Assembly: GCF_040801785.1 (NCBI RefSeq)
Contig: NZ_CP161805.1
Location: 3,410,001-3,474,000, forward strand
Source: Sulfitobacter sp. LCG007
Lineage (GTDB): Bacteria > Pseudomonadota > Alphaproteobacteria > Rhodobacterales > Rhodobacteraceae
DNA: 64,000 nucleotides
Direction: 5' to 3'
The translations under genes and the position numbers were made by a program. Below, one piece after another: positions 44,665 to 53,190 of the stretch (its first letter is position 1; each line of letters opens with the position of its first letter). Below the pieces are notes generated by a model. It saw only the letters and a program-made list of their open reading frames with translations, had not been told where the DNA came from and did not search any database.

Positions 44665-45292
44665 CGACGCACCGCTGATCCTTTCGTTCGACACATCGGC
44701 CGCGCATTGCGCGGCCGCTTTGCTGTCGGATGAGACGGTACTGGCCGAGCGGCGCGAGGAGATGGCGCGCGGGCAGTCCGAACGCCTGCTGCCGCTCTGC
44801 GACGAGCTCCTGAGATCGGCGGGCCGGGACCTGTCGGCGCTCTCGGCCCTCGGGGTCGGCATCGGTCCCGGCAATTTCACGGGTATCCGCATCGCGGTCT
44901 CGGCGGCCCGCGGGCTCGCGCTGGGGCTTGGCATCCCCGCAGTCGGCGTTTCCGCCTTCGATGCCCTGCGTCTCGGCAGCACCGGCCCCTGCGCCTGCGC
45001 CGTCGAGGCGCCGCGCGGCATGGTCTATCTGAAGGTCTTCGGCGCCCAGCCCGACGATTTTGCCCCGCCCGAGCCCCTGCTGGTCAGCGCCGCCGAACTG
45101 CCGCCCCACGACGGGCCGCTGATCGGCGCGTGCGGTCAGCGGCCGGCCCATGCCACGGCCACGGCGATCGCCCTGATTGCGCGCGCGCGCTTCGCCCAGC
45201 TGTCGCATCCGGGGCAGCGGCCTGCACCGCTCTACCTGCGCCCCGCGGATGCCGCGCCGGCACGAGACGCGCCGCCGCGCATCCTGCCATGA
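44657..45292 (+). CDS. tsaB: tRNA threonylcarbamoyladenosine biosynthesis protein TsaB
   Basis: This 211-residue ASKHA-fold protein partners TsaD in making the t6A modification of ANN-decoding tRNAs. The N-terminus LILSFDTSAAHCAAALL and GVGIGPGNFTGIRIAVSAARGLALGL (about residues 67-92) are signatures. The start is taken as TTG 44657, eight bases inside nifU, because no ATG or GTG precedes the conserved FDTSA. Its stop overlaps the rimI ATG (ATGA). The C-terminal region is short and proline-rich. Confidence 0.92.
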   Translation: MPDDAPLILSFDTSAAHCAAALLSDETVLAERREEMARGQSERLLPLCDELLRSAGRDLSALSALGVGIGPGNFTGIRIAVSAARGLALGLGIPAVGVSAFDALRLGSTGPCACAVEAPRGMVYLKVFGAQPDDFAPPEPLLVSAAELPPHDGPLIGACGQRPAHATATAIALIARARFAQLSHPGQRPAPLYLRPADAAPARDAPPRILP

Positions 45293-45717
45293 CACCGGCC
45301 GAGATGGCCCGCCTGCACCGGGCCGCCTTTCGGGCCGACCGCGCCTGGTCGCGTGAGGAATTCGCCCAGCTCATCGAGGCCTACGGAGTCCGGAGCTTCG
45401 CCGTTCCGCAGGGTTTCGCCCTGACGCGGCAGATCGTCGACGAGGTCGAACTCCTGACCCTTGCCGTTCATCCCGCAGCGCAGGGAACCGGTCTTGGCCG
45501 GCGGCTGATGCAGACCTGGATCGCACATGCTGCCGGCTGCGGCGCCGTCACCGCATTCCTCGAGGTCGCGGCGGATAACCCGCGTGCCCTGCACCTCTAC
45601 GAATCGCTGGGTTTCCGTGTCACCGGACGCCGTCCACACTATTACGGACGCAGCCCGGAGCCTGCCGTGGATGCACTTGTGATGTCGCTTGCCCTGAGCC
45701 CGTTGCCGGACCCTTAG
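45289..45717 (+). CDS. rimI: RimI-type protein N-acetyltransferase (GNAT)
   Basis: This 142-residue GNAT has the acetyl-CoA loop VHPAAQGTGLGRRLM (about residues 62-76) and the C-terminal AADNPRALHLYESLGFRVTGRR (about 98-119), both typical of RimI. It may acetylate ribosomal protein S18 or other N-termini. The adjacency tsaB-rimI is widespread in bacteria. It is the last gene of the nifU-tsaB-rimI operon. Confidence 0.92.
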   Translation: MTPAEMARLHRAAFRADRAWSREEFAQLIEAYGVRSFAVPQGFALTRQIVDEVELLTLAVHPAAQGTGLGRRLMQTWIAHAAGCGAVTAFLEVAADNPRALHLYESLGFRVTGRRPHYYGRSPEPAVDALVMSLALSPLPDP

Positions 45718-45744
45718 TCACCGCCCGCAACGATCAAAAACCGG

Positions 45745-45773
45745 TTGACCCCGCCCGCGTCATACGCGCTAAT
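45745..45773 (+). promoter_or_regulatory. Predicted promoter of the BMP ABC transporter operon
   Basis: TTGACC (45745-45750), a 17-base spacer and GCTAAT (45768-45773). The leader of about 90 bases downstream contains a paired GGACC/GGTCC stem (from about 45780 to 45825). I see no known riboswitch signature in it. Confidence 0.45.
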
Positions 45774-45870
45774 TCCTGCGGGACCGGGTATCGTCCGATC
45801 GACAAAAGGGCCCCACCGGGTCCGCCCCGGCAGCCAGGTGCCCCAAAAACCGTAACTGGGAGACAATCAC

Positions 45871-46866
45871 ATGACCCTGATGAAGAAAATTCTCGGCGCC
45901 AGCGCCGCCCTGGCCCTGTCCGCGGGAGCCGCGCTTGCCGAGCCCGCGCTCATATTCGACCTCGGCGGCAAGTTCGACAAGTCGTTCAACGAAGCCGCCT
46001 TCGCCGGCGCGACCCGCTGGGCAGAGGAAACCGGCGGCTCCTTCCGCGAGATCGAGCTCCAGAACGAAGCCCAGCGTGAGCAGGCCCTTCGTCGCTTCGC
46101 CGAGGCCGGCGCCAACCCGATCGTCATGACGGGTTTCGCCTTCGGAGACGCACTCGGCCAGGTGGCCGCCGACTATCCCGACACCGACTTCGTCATCATC
46201 GACATGGTCGTCGAAGCGCCGAACGTGCGCTCGGTCGTCTTCAACGAGCATGAAGGGTCCTATCTCGTCGGCATGCTGGCCGCACGGGCCTCGAAATCCG
46301 GGACCGTGGGCTTCATCGGCGGCATGGACATTCCGCTCATCCGCAAGTTCGCCTGCGGCTACGCCCAGGGCGTCAAGGCGGTGAACCCCGATGCGACCAT
46401 CATCGCCAACATGACCGGCACGACCCCCGCGGCCTGGAACGACCCGGTCAAGGGGTCCGAACTGACCAAGGCGCAGGTAAGCCAGGGCGCGGACGTGATC
46501 TATGCCGCTGCCGGCGGCACGGGTGTCGGCATCCTCCAGACCGCAGCGGACGAGGACATCCTCTCGATCGGCGTGGACAGCAACCAGAACTACCTGCATC
46601 CCGGCAAGGTCCTGACCTCGATGATGAAGCGCGTCGACAATGCCGTCTATGAAGCGATGTCCGACGGCCCGGGCATGGAGAAGGGCATCAACGTGATGGG
46701 CCTGTCCAACGGCGGCGTGGGCTACGCGATGGACGACAACAACAAGGATCTGGTCAGCGCCGAAATGGTCGAAGAGGCGAATGCCGCCGCGCAGAAGATC
46801 GCTTCGGGCGAGCTCGAGGTGCATGACTACATGGCCGACGACAGCTGCCCGGCCCTGAGCTTCTGA
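45871..46866 (+). CDS. BMP family ABC transporter substrate-binding protein
   Basis: This 331-residue periplasmic or lipid-free binding protein is of the basic membrane protein (BmpA/PnrA-like) family, which binds purine nucleosides. Signal peptide MTLMKKILGASAALALSAGAALA, then the conserved ALIFDLGGKFDKSFNEAAFAG (Asp/Lys and SFNE motif). FNEHEGSYLVGMLAARASK and GFIGGMDIPLIRKF are family stretches. The strong Shine-Dalgarno GGGAGA lies before ATG 45871. It is the first gene of a four-component ABC uptake operon ending at 50706. Confidence 0.94.
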   Translation: MTLMKKILGASAALALSAGAALAEPALIFDLGGKFDKSFNEAAFAGATRWAEETGGSFREIELQNEAQREQALRRFAEAGANPIVMTGFAFGDALGQVAADYPDTDFVIIDMVVEAPNVRSVVFNEHEGSYLVGMLAARASKSGTVGFIGGMDIPLIRKFACGYAQGVKAVNPDATIIANMTGTTPAAWNDPVKGSELTKAQVSQGADVIYAAAGGTGVGILQTAADEDILSIGVDSNQNYLHPGKVLTSMMKRVDNAVYEAMSDGPGMEKGINVMGLSNGGVGYAMDDNNKDLVSAEMVEEANAAAQKIASGELEVHDYMADDSCPALSF

Positions 46867-46877
46867 GCTCTGGGAAC

Positions 46878-48431
46878 ATGACGCAGGACGACAGGACGGG
46901 GCGGGCGGAGACGGCCGCCCCGGCTATTGAACTGAAAGGCATTTCAAAGGCCTTCGGCCCGGTCCAGGCAAACAGGGACATTTCCATCCGTGTCATGCCG
47001 GGGACGATCCACGGCATCATCGGAGAAAACGGCGCGGGCAAGTCCACGCTGATGTCGATCCTCTACGGCTTCTACAAGGCAGACCGGGGAGAGATCTGGA
47101 TCGGCGGCAGGAAGACCGACATTCCCGACAGCCAGGCGGCCATCGCGGCGGGCATCGGCATGGTGTTCCAGCATTTCAAGCTGGTCGAGAACTTCACCGT
47201 GCTTGAAAACATCATCCTCGGAGCCGAGGATGGCGGGTTGCTGCGCCCCTCGCTCGCCAAGGCGCGCAAGTCGCTGCTCGAGCTTGAACATGAATACGGG
47301 CTGAACGTGGATCCCGATGCGGTGATCGAGGACCTTGGCGTCGGGATGCAACAGCGTGTCGAGATCCTCAAGGCGCTTTACCGGCAGGCCGATATCCTGA
47401 TCCTGGACGAACCCACCGGCGTGCTGACGCCGTCGGAGGCGGACCAGCTCTTCCGCATCCTCCACCGCCTGCGCGAGGAGGGAAAGACGATCATCCTGAT
47501 CACCCACAAGCTGCGCGAGATCATGGAAGCGACCGACACGGTCAGCGTCATGCGGCGCGGCGAGATGACCGCGACCGTGAAAACCTCCGAGACCTCGCCG
47601 GCGGAACTGGCCGAGCTGATGGTCGGGCGCAAGGTGCTGCTGCGCGTGGACAAGAAGCCCGCAATGCCGGGCAAGGTCGTCCTCGACGTGCAGGACCTGC
47701 ATGTCAGGGACGAAGACGGTGTCGAGCGGCTGAAGGGGATCGACCTGCAGGTTCGCGCGGGCGAAATAGTGGGCATCGCCGGGGTGGCGGGCAACGGGCA
47801 GTCCGAACTGCTCGAGGTGCTGGGCGGATACATGGCCGCGACGGGGCGCGTCACGATGAACGGCGAACCGGTCGCGCTGTCCGGCGCTGGTTCGGACGGC
47901 CAGTCCCGGCGCCGCGTCGGCATCGCGCATGTGCCCGAGGATCGCCAGCGCGAGGGCCTGATCATGGAGTTCTCCGCCTGGGAGAACACCGTTTTCGGCT
48001 ATCATCTGGACCCGGCATATCAGTCGGGGATGCTGATGGACAACGCGGCCATCCGGCAGGACACCGAGGAGAAGATGCGTCGTTTCGACGTCCGCCCGCC
48101 GAATCCGGCGCTTGCGGCCAAGAACTTTTCGGGGGGCAACCAGCAGAAGATCGTGCTGGCCCGCGAGATCGAGCGCAATCCCGACCTGCTGCTGATCGGC
48201 CAGCCGACACGTGGTGTGGACATCGGCGCGATCGAATTCATCCATCAGCAGATCGTCGCGCTGCGCGACGAGGGCAAGGCGATCCTGCTTGTCTCCGTCG
48301 AGCTTGACGAAATCCTGAGCCTGTCGGACAGGGTCGCGGTGATGTTCGACGGACGGATGATGGGCGAGCGCATGCCGGCGCAAACCGACGAGAAGGAACT
48401 CGGCCTGCTCATGGCCGGGGTGGAGGCCTGA
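46878..48431 (+). CDS. Nucleoside-type ABC transporter ATPase (two nucleotide-binding domains)
   Basis: This 517-residue protein carries two fused ABC domains, as in NupA/YufO-type transporters. The first has Walker A GENGAGKSTLMSI (about residue 54) with the degenerate signature LGVGMQQRVEILKAL; the second has GVAGNGQSELLEV (about 300) and the signature KNFSGGNQQKIVLAREI (about 415). It energises import of nucleosides bound by the BMP protein. It lies 11 bases after the binding-protein gene and one base before the first permease gene. Confidence 0.94.
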   Translation: MTQDDRTGRAETAAPAIELKGISKAFGPVQANRDISIRVMPGTIHGIIGENGAGKSTLMSILYGFYKADRGEIWIGGRKTDIPDSQAAIAAGIGMVFQHFKLVENFTVLENIILGAEDGGLLRPSLAKARKSLLELEHEYGLNVDPDAVIEDLGVGMQQRVEILKALYRQADILILDEPTGVLTPSEADQLFRILHRLREEGKTIILITHKLREIMEATDTVSVMRRGEMTATVKTSETSPAELAELMVGRKVLLRVDKKPAMPGKVVLDVQDLHVRDEDGVERLKGIDLQVRAGEIVGIAGVAGNGQSELLEVLGGYMAATGRVTMNGEPVALSGAGSDGQSRRRVGIAHVPEDRQREGLIMEFSAWENTVFGYHLDPAYQSGMLMDNAAIRQDTEEKMRRFDVRPPNPALAAKNFSGGNQQKIVLAREIERNPDLLLIGQPTRGVDIGAIEFIHQQIVALRDEGKAILLVSVELDEILSLSDRVAVMFDGRMMGERMPAQTDEKELGLLMAGVEA

Positions 48432-48432
48432 C

Positions 48433-49551
48433 ATGGAAGTGATGCCGAAATGGGCCGAGGTGATCCTCGTCCCGCTCATCTCGCTTGTCCTCGCCGCGAT
48501 CCTCTCGGCGCTTGTCATCCTTGCCATCGGCGAGGACCCGGTGGCGGCCGTCGAGCTGATGGTGACGGGCGCGCTGGGGTCGAGCTATGGCTGGGGCTAC
48601 ACGCTCTATTACGCCACCAACTTCATGTTCACCGGCCTCGCCGTCGCCGTCGCCTTCCACGCCCGCATGTTCAACATCGGCGGCGAGGGACAGGCGATGC
48701 TGGGCGGGCTCGGTGTCGCGCTGGCCTGTCTCTACATCCCCTGGCCGCACTGGAGCCTCGCGCTGGTCGGTGCGAGCGTCATGGCGGCGATCTTCGGTGC
48801 CGCTTGGGCCGCGATCCCGGCTTACCTGCAGGCGAAGCGGGGCAGCCATATCGTCATCACGACCATCATGTTCAACTTCATCGCGGCGGCCTTCCTGAAC
48901 TACCTGCTCGTCAACATGCTCCGCCCCGCGGGCAGCATGGACCCGGCCACCGCACGCTTCCCCGATGCCACGAAACTGCCGACGCTTCAGGACATCACTG
49001 CCTTCTTCGGTGCGGAGATGTTCAAGGGCGCACCCGCCAATGTGTCGCTCTTCGTCGCCATCGCCGCCTGCGTCTTTCTCTGGGTGCTCATCTGGCGCAC
49101 AAGGCTCGGCTACGCGATCCGCGCCTATGGCCATTCCGAAAGCGCCGCGCTCTACGCCGGCATATCGCCGGTGCGCATCATCATGATCGCCATGCTGATC
49201 TCTGGCGGTCTGGCCGGGCTGATGGCCATCAACAACGTCATGGGCGAGGCCGAACGGCTTGTGCTGAACGCGACCGAGGGTGCGGGCTTCATCGGGATCG
49301 CCGTGGCGCTCATGGGGCGCAGCCATCCTCTGGGCGTCTTTCTCGCCGCGATCCTCTTCGGGTTCCTCTACCAGGGCGGCGCCGAGCTTGCGCTCTGGAC
49401 GACGATCCCGCGCGAGCTGATCGTGGTCATCCAGGCGCTGGTGATCCTCTTCACCGGCGCGCTCGACAACATGGTGCGCATGCCGCTCGAGAATATCTTC
49501 CTGAGGGCGAGACGCGCGCCGAAGCCCGCCCCGCAAGGCGGCGCGCGCTGA
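48433..49551 (+). CDS. Nucleoside ABC transporter permease (YufP/NupB-like)
   Basis: This 372-residue membrane protein is of the BPD_transp_2 family with about nine or ten helices. The conserved permease stretch FHARMFNIGGEGQAMLGGLG lies at about residues 75-94, and GLMAINNVMGEAERLVLNATEGAGFIGIAVALMG at about 258-291. It pairs with the second permease at 49732 to form the channel. Its TGA overlaps the ATG of a truncated LysE ORF (TGATG). Confidence 0.93.
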   Translation: MEVMPKWAEVILVPLISLVLAAILSALVILAIGEDPVAAVELMVTGALGSSYGWGYTLYYATNFMFTGLAVAVAFHARMFNIGGEGQAMLGGLGVALACLYIPWPHWSLALVGASVMAAIFGAAWAAIPAYLQAKRGSHIVITTIMFNFIAAAFLNYLLVNMLRPAGSMDPATARFPDATKLPTLQDITAFFGAEMFKGAPANVSLFVAIAACVFLWVLIWRTRLGYAIRAYGHSESAALYAGISPVRIIMIAMLISGGLAGLMAINNVMGEAERLVLNATEGAGFIGIAVALMGRSHPLGVFLAAILFGFLYQGGAELALWTTIPRELIVVIQALVILFTGALDNMVRMPLENIFLRARRAPKPAPQGGAR

Positions 49552-49727
49552 TGACGCGGGACCTGCCCAACCTGCTGTTCGCCCGGAGCATCCAGCTGAC
49601 CGGCGTGATGTCGCCGGGACCCGGAGTCGCCTTCATCCTCGGCATCGCCACGGCACGCGGCCGCGCGCCTGCGTTTCAGGCAGGCGCCGAGTGGCGCGGC
49701 GCGATGATCGCGACATTGAGGACCTGA
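49551..49727 (+). pseudogene. LysE/RhtB-family exporter remnant (N-terminal fragment)
   Basis: This 58-residue ORF starts MTRDLPNLLFARSIQLTGVM and SPGPGVAFILGIATARGRA, the first helix and SPGP motif of LysE family amino-acid exporters (normally about 200 residues). The rest is missing; the frame ends after AEWRGAMIATLRT. The ATG overlaps the stop of permease 1 (TGATG), and the TGA is 4 bases before permease 2, so coupling through the operon is kept. It is probably a deleted gene that may still be translated. Confidence 0.75.
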
Positions 49728-49731
49728 GCGC

Positions 49732-50706
49732 ATGAACCTGCTTTCCCTCATCGACCTTTCCGTCCTCGACAGCACCATACGTCTTGCCACGCCGCTGCTG
49801 CTTGCCTGTCTCGCCGGGCTGTTCAGCGAACGGGCGGGCATCTTCGACATCGGGCTGGAAGGGAAGATGCTGGCCGCCGCATTCTTCTCGGCCGCGATCG
49901 CTTCTGTCACTGGATCCGTCTGGCTTGGCCTGCTGGCCGGTATTGCCGCCTCGCTTCTGCTGTCGGGCCTGCATGGAGTCGCCTCGATCACGTTCCGGGG
50001 CAACCAGCTGATATCGGGGGTCGCCATCAATTTCCTGGCGGCGGGACTGACCGTGCTCGTGGCACAGGACTGGTTCCGGCAGGGCGGGCGGACCCCGTCC
50101 CTGTTCGGGCAGGGACGCTTCGAGGGCATCACCCTGCCCTTCGCCGAGGCGATGCGCGATGTCCCCGTCATCGGTCCGGTCTATCACGAACTGATTTCCG
50201 GCCATTCCGCCCTCGTCTATGTCGCGCTTCTGTGCGTGCCCTTGACGTGGTGGATCCTGTACAGGACGCGCTTTGGCCTGCGCCTGCGCGCGGTCGGCGA
50301 GAATCCCGCCGCGGTGGATACCGCGGGTGTTTCCGTGGTCGGCATGCGCTATGCAGCGGTCGCGATCTGTGGGCTTCTCTGCGGCATCGCGGGTGCATAT
50401 CTCGCCACCGGCCTGCAGGCGGGGTTCGTGAAGGACATGACCGCCGGACGCGGATACATCGCCCTGGCCGCGCTGATCTTCGCCAAGTGGCGGCCATGGT
50501 ATGCGCTATGGGCGACGCTGCTTTTCGGCTACCTGCAGGCCATCGCCCTGCGCCCCGACATCATCGAGGGCGCCCTCGGCTTCAAGGTGCAGGTGCAACT
50601 GCTCGACGCCCTGCCCTACATCCTGACGGTGATCATCCTCGCGGGCTTCGTCGGCAAGGCGATCCCCCCGCGCGCGGGCGGCGAGCCCTACGTCAAGGAA
50701 CGCTAG
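49732..50706 (+). CDS. Nucleoside ABC transporter permease (YufQ/NupC-like)
   Basis: This 324-residue second permease subunit is of the BPD_transp_2 family with eight to ten helices. The cytoplasmic coupling region SERAGIFDIGLEGKMLAAAFFSA (about residues 38-60) and FRGNQLISGVAINFLAAGLT (about 86-105) are typical. It ends the BMP transporter operon; TauE-type genes start 94 bases later. Substrate assignment to nucleosides follows from the BMP binding protein and is an inference. Confidence 0.93.
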   Translation: MNLLSLIDLSVLDSTIRLATPLLLACLAGLFSERAGIFDIGLEGKMLAAAFFSAAIASVTGSVWLGLLAGIAASLLLSGLHGVASITFRGNQLISGVAINFLAAGLTVLVAQDWFRQGGRTPSLFGQGRFEGITLPFAEAMRDVPVIGPVYHELISGHSALVYVALLCVPLTWWILYRTRFGLRLRAVGENPAAVDTAGVSVVGMRYAAVAICGLLCGIAGAYLATGLQAGFVKDMTAGRGYIALAALIFAKWRPWYALWATLLFGYLQAIALRPDIIEGALGFKVQVQLLDALPYILTVIILAGFVGKAIPPRAGGEPYVKER

Positions 50707-50800
50707 CCGATAGGGCCAGTTGCGCCATTTTTGCAGTCCTGTCCGCTGGCGACATGCTGTCTTCGTTGATTTCCGAGGGGGCGCAGGTCTAACACTAGTC

Positions 50801-51712
50801 ATGCAGGTCTACCTCCCGATCGCAGAAGTCTCGGTAAACGCATTTCTGATCCTCGGATTGGGTGGTCTGGTCGGCGTGCTGTCGGGCATGTTCGGCGTTG
50901 GCGGCGGCTTTCTGATCACCCCGCTGCTGTTCTTCGCGGGGATCCCGCCCGCAGTCGCCGTGGCCACGTCGACGAACCAGATCGTCGCCTCGTCCTTCTC
51001 GGCGCTTCTGGCCCATCTCAAGCGCAAGACCGTCGACATCCCCATGGGTACGGTGCTGCTGATCGGCGGGCTGATCGGCTCGGGACTTGGTGTGATCGTC
51101 TTCAATCACCTGAAGTCGCTGGGTCAGGTCGATCTGCTGGTCAAGCTCTGCTACGTCGTCTTTCTGGGCATCATCGGGGGCATGATGTTCATCGAGGCGC
51201 TGAACGCGATCCGGAAAACCCGGAGCGGCAGGAAACCCGAGCGCAAGAAACATCACTGGATCCATGGGCTGCCCTTCAAGATGCGCTTCCGCGTCTCCGG
51301 TCTTTACATCTCGGTCATCCCGCCCCTCCTGGTGGGGATGCTGGTCGGTGTTCTCGCCGCGATCATGGGCGTGGGCGGCGGATTCATCATGGTCCCCGCC
51401 ATGATCTATCTGCTGGGGATGCCCACCAAGGTCGTCGTGGGGACGTCGCTTTTCCAGATCATCTTCGTGACCGCCTTCACGACGATGCTGCACGCGACCA
51501 CGAATTATACCGTCGACATCGTGTTGGCGCTTCTCCTGCTGATCGGCGGCGTCATCGGCGCGCAGATCGGGACCGGGATCGGGCTCAGGATGAAGGCCGA
51601 GCAACTGCGCATCCTGCTGGCAAGCATGGTGCTGCTGGTCTGCATCAACCTTGCTCTCGACCTACTGCTGGAGCCCTCCGAGCTCTACTCGCTGAGCGTG
51701 GACACCCGCTGA
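50801..51712 (+). CDS. TauE/SafE family membrane transporter
   Basis: This 303-residue membrane protein has two related halves of about four helices. Each half carries the family glycine motif: GVLSGMFGVGGGFLITPLLFF (about residues 25-45) and GVLAAIMGVGGGFIMVPAMIYLLG (about 182-205). Members export sulfite, sulfoacetate or other organosulfonates. ATG 50801 is chosen as the start; the frame is open further upstream. It overlaps the TIGR02186 gene by one base, a pairing common in alphaproteobacteria. Confidence 0.92.
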   Translation: MQVYLPIAEVSVNAFLILGLGGLVGVLSGMFGVGGGFLITPLLFFAGIPPAVAVATSTNQIVASSFSALLAHLKRKTVDIPMGTVLLIGGLIGSGLGVIVFNHLKSLGQVDLLVKLCYVVFLGIIGGMMFIEALNAIRKTRSGRKPERKKHHWIHGLPFKMRFRVSGLYISVIPPLLVGMLVGVLAAIMGVGGGFIMVPAMIYLLGMPTKVVVGTSLFQIIFVTAFTTMLHATTNYTVDIVLALLLLIGGVIGAQIGTGIGLRMKAEQLRILLASMVLLVCINLALDLLLEPSELYSLSVDTR

Positions 51713-52488
51713 TGCTTCGCAGCTGCCTCTTGCTTCTGCTCCTGCTGGCATGTCCCTCTGCGGCGCAGGAGCACAGTTACGGCGAGGAGGTGGTGCTTGG
51801 ACTCAGCCGAGACACGGTATCGATCACGACAAGCTTCGACGGATCCGAGATCCTGATCTTCGGCGCGGTCAAGCGCGAGACACCGATTCCCGATGGTCCG
51901 GAACTTGAGGTTGTCGTCACGGTGGCGGGACCCTCGCTGCCGGTGAAGGTCCGTCGAAAGGACCGTCGCTTCGGCATATGGATCAACACGGATGTGGTCG
52001 AGGTCGACCGCGCCCCGAGCTTCTACGCGGTGGCCACCAGCGGGCCGCTGCGGGAGGTGCTGAGCAATGTGGAGGATCTGCGCTACAAGATCACCATCGA
52101 CAGGGCGATAAGGTCGGTCGGGGCGCCCTTCCACATACAGGACGCGCCCGCCTTCACCGACGCGCTGATCCGCATCCGCGAGGGCGAACAGGTCTATCAG
52201 CATGCCGAGGGGACGGTCTCGGTCGACGAGCAGACGCTGTTCCGCACATCCATCCAGATGCCCTCCGACCTGACCGAGGGCGACTATCTCACCCGCATCT
52301 TCCTGACCCGCGGCGGCGCGGTCGTCTCGAGCTACGAGACGTCGATCTTCGTCCAGAAGGTCGGGCTGGAACGCTGGCTGTTCGAGCTTTCGCGCAACCA
52401 GCCCGCCGTCTATGGCGCGCTGTCGCTTGTTATGGCGATCGGTGCGGGCTGGGCCGCCTCGGCCGCCTTCCGTTTCCTGCGCTCCTGA
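51712..52488 (+). CDS. TIGR02186-type periplasmic membrane protein
   Basis: This 258-residue protein has a signal peptide (MLRSCLLLLLLLACPSAAQ) and one C-terminal membrane helix (VYGALSLVMAIGAGWAASAAFRFL), with a beta-rich periplasmic domain between. The family (TIGR02186, Alph_Pro_TM) has unknown function and is typically encoded beside TauE/SafE transporters, as here with a one-base overlap. It may be a periplasmic accessory of that exporter. It converges on the SDR gene with no gap. Confidence 0.88.
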   Translation: MLRSCLLLLLLLACPSAAQEHSYGEEVVLGLSRDTVSITTSFDGSEILIFGAVKRETPIPDGPELEVVVTVAGPSLPVKVRRKDRRFGIWINTDVVEVDRAPSFYAVATSGPLREVLSNVEDLRYKITIDRAIRSVGAPFHIQDAPAFTDALIRIREGEQVYQHAEGTVSVDEQTLFRTSIQMPSDLTEGDYLTRIFLTRGGAVVSSYETSIFVQKVGLERWLFELSRNQPAVYGALSLVMAIGAGWAASAAFRFLRS

Positions 52489-53190
52489 TCAGCCCCGCCC
52501 GATATAGGGCATCGTCGTCGCCATGACGGTCATGAACTGGACGTTCGCCTCGAGCGGCAGCTGCGCCATGTGCAGCACCGACGCAGCCGCATGGGCAACG
52601 TCCATCGTCGGCATGTCGGGAGTCTTCGCCTTCAGCGTGGCCACCAGATCGGTCTCAGCGTTGCCGATGTCGATCTGCCCGCAGGCGATGTGGTAAGGAC
52701 GCCCATCCAGCGACAGCGTCCGCGTAAGCCCCGTGACCGCATGTTTGGTCGTGGTGTAGCAGACCGAGCCGGGGCGCGGCACATGGGCCGACAAGGACCC
52801 GTTGTTGATGATGCGTCCCCCCTGCGGATCCTGATGGCGCATCTGCCGGAAGGCAAGCCGGGCGGCAATGAACATGCCGCCGACATTGACCGAAAGCACC
52901 TTGTGCCAATCCTCAAGCGCAATCTCGTCGATCGGACCGGCCGTGCCGAAGAGACCCGCGTTGTTGAAGAGCACGTCGAGCTGGCCGAAGGTCTCGAAAG
53001 CATCCGCCATTCCTTCGGCGTCGGTCACGTCGGCGGGCAGGACCACCGCATTGTCGCGCCCCTGCGCCAGCTCCTCGAGCAGTTCACGCCGCCGGGCGAT
53101 CAGGCCGACGCGCCATCCCTCGTCCAGAAACCGCGTGGCGGTCGCCCGTCCGATGCCCGAGCTTGCGCCGGTTATGATGATCGTCTTCAC
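52489..53190 (-). CDS. Short-chain dehydrogenase/reductase
   Basis: This 233-residue classical SDR starts with GTG 53190 ((M)KTIIITGASSGIGRATATRF). Motifs are TGASSGIG (cofactor site, about residues 7-14), FNNAGLFG (about 80), the catalytic Ser in NNGSLSAH and Tyr-Lys in CYTTTKHAV (about 145-153). The Arg residues near the end of the first cofactor strand (ARRRE) favour NADP. Its start overlaps the helicase stop by four bases, so the two genes are coupled. Substrate unknown. Confidence 0.92.
   Translation of the reverse strand: MKTIIITGASSGIGRATATRFLDEGWRVGLIARRRELLEELAQGRDNAVVLPADVTDAEGMADAFETFGQLDVLFNNAGLFGTAGPIDEIALEDWHKVLSVNVGGMFIAARLAFRQMRHQDPQGGRIINNGSLSAHVPRPGSVCYTTTKHAVTGLTRTLSLDGRPYHIACGQIDIGNAETDLVATLKAKTPDMPTMDVAHAAASVLHMAQLPLEANVQFMTVMATTMPYIGRG

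Noticed and set aside
45774-45870. Purine or xanthine riboswitch in front of the BMP transporter gene
   Set aside because: A GGACC/GGTCC stem is present, but none of the conserved loop sequences I know for purine-type aptamers.
46944-48527. 527-codon open frame antisense to the ABC ATPase gene
   Set aside because: Histidine- and aspartate-rich shadow frame; the plus strand encodes a complete two-domain ABC ATPase.
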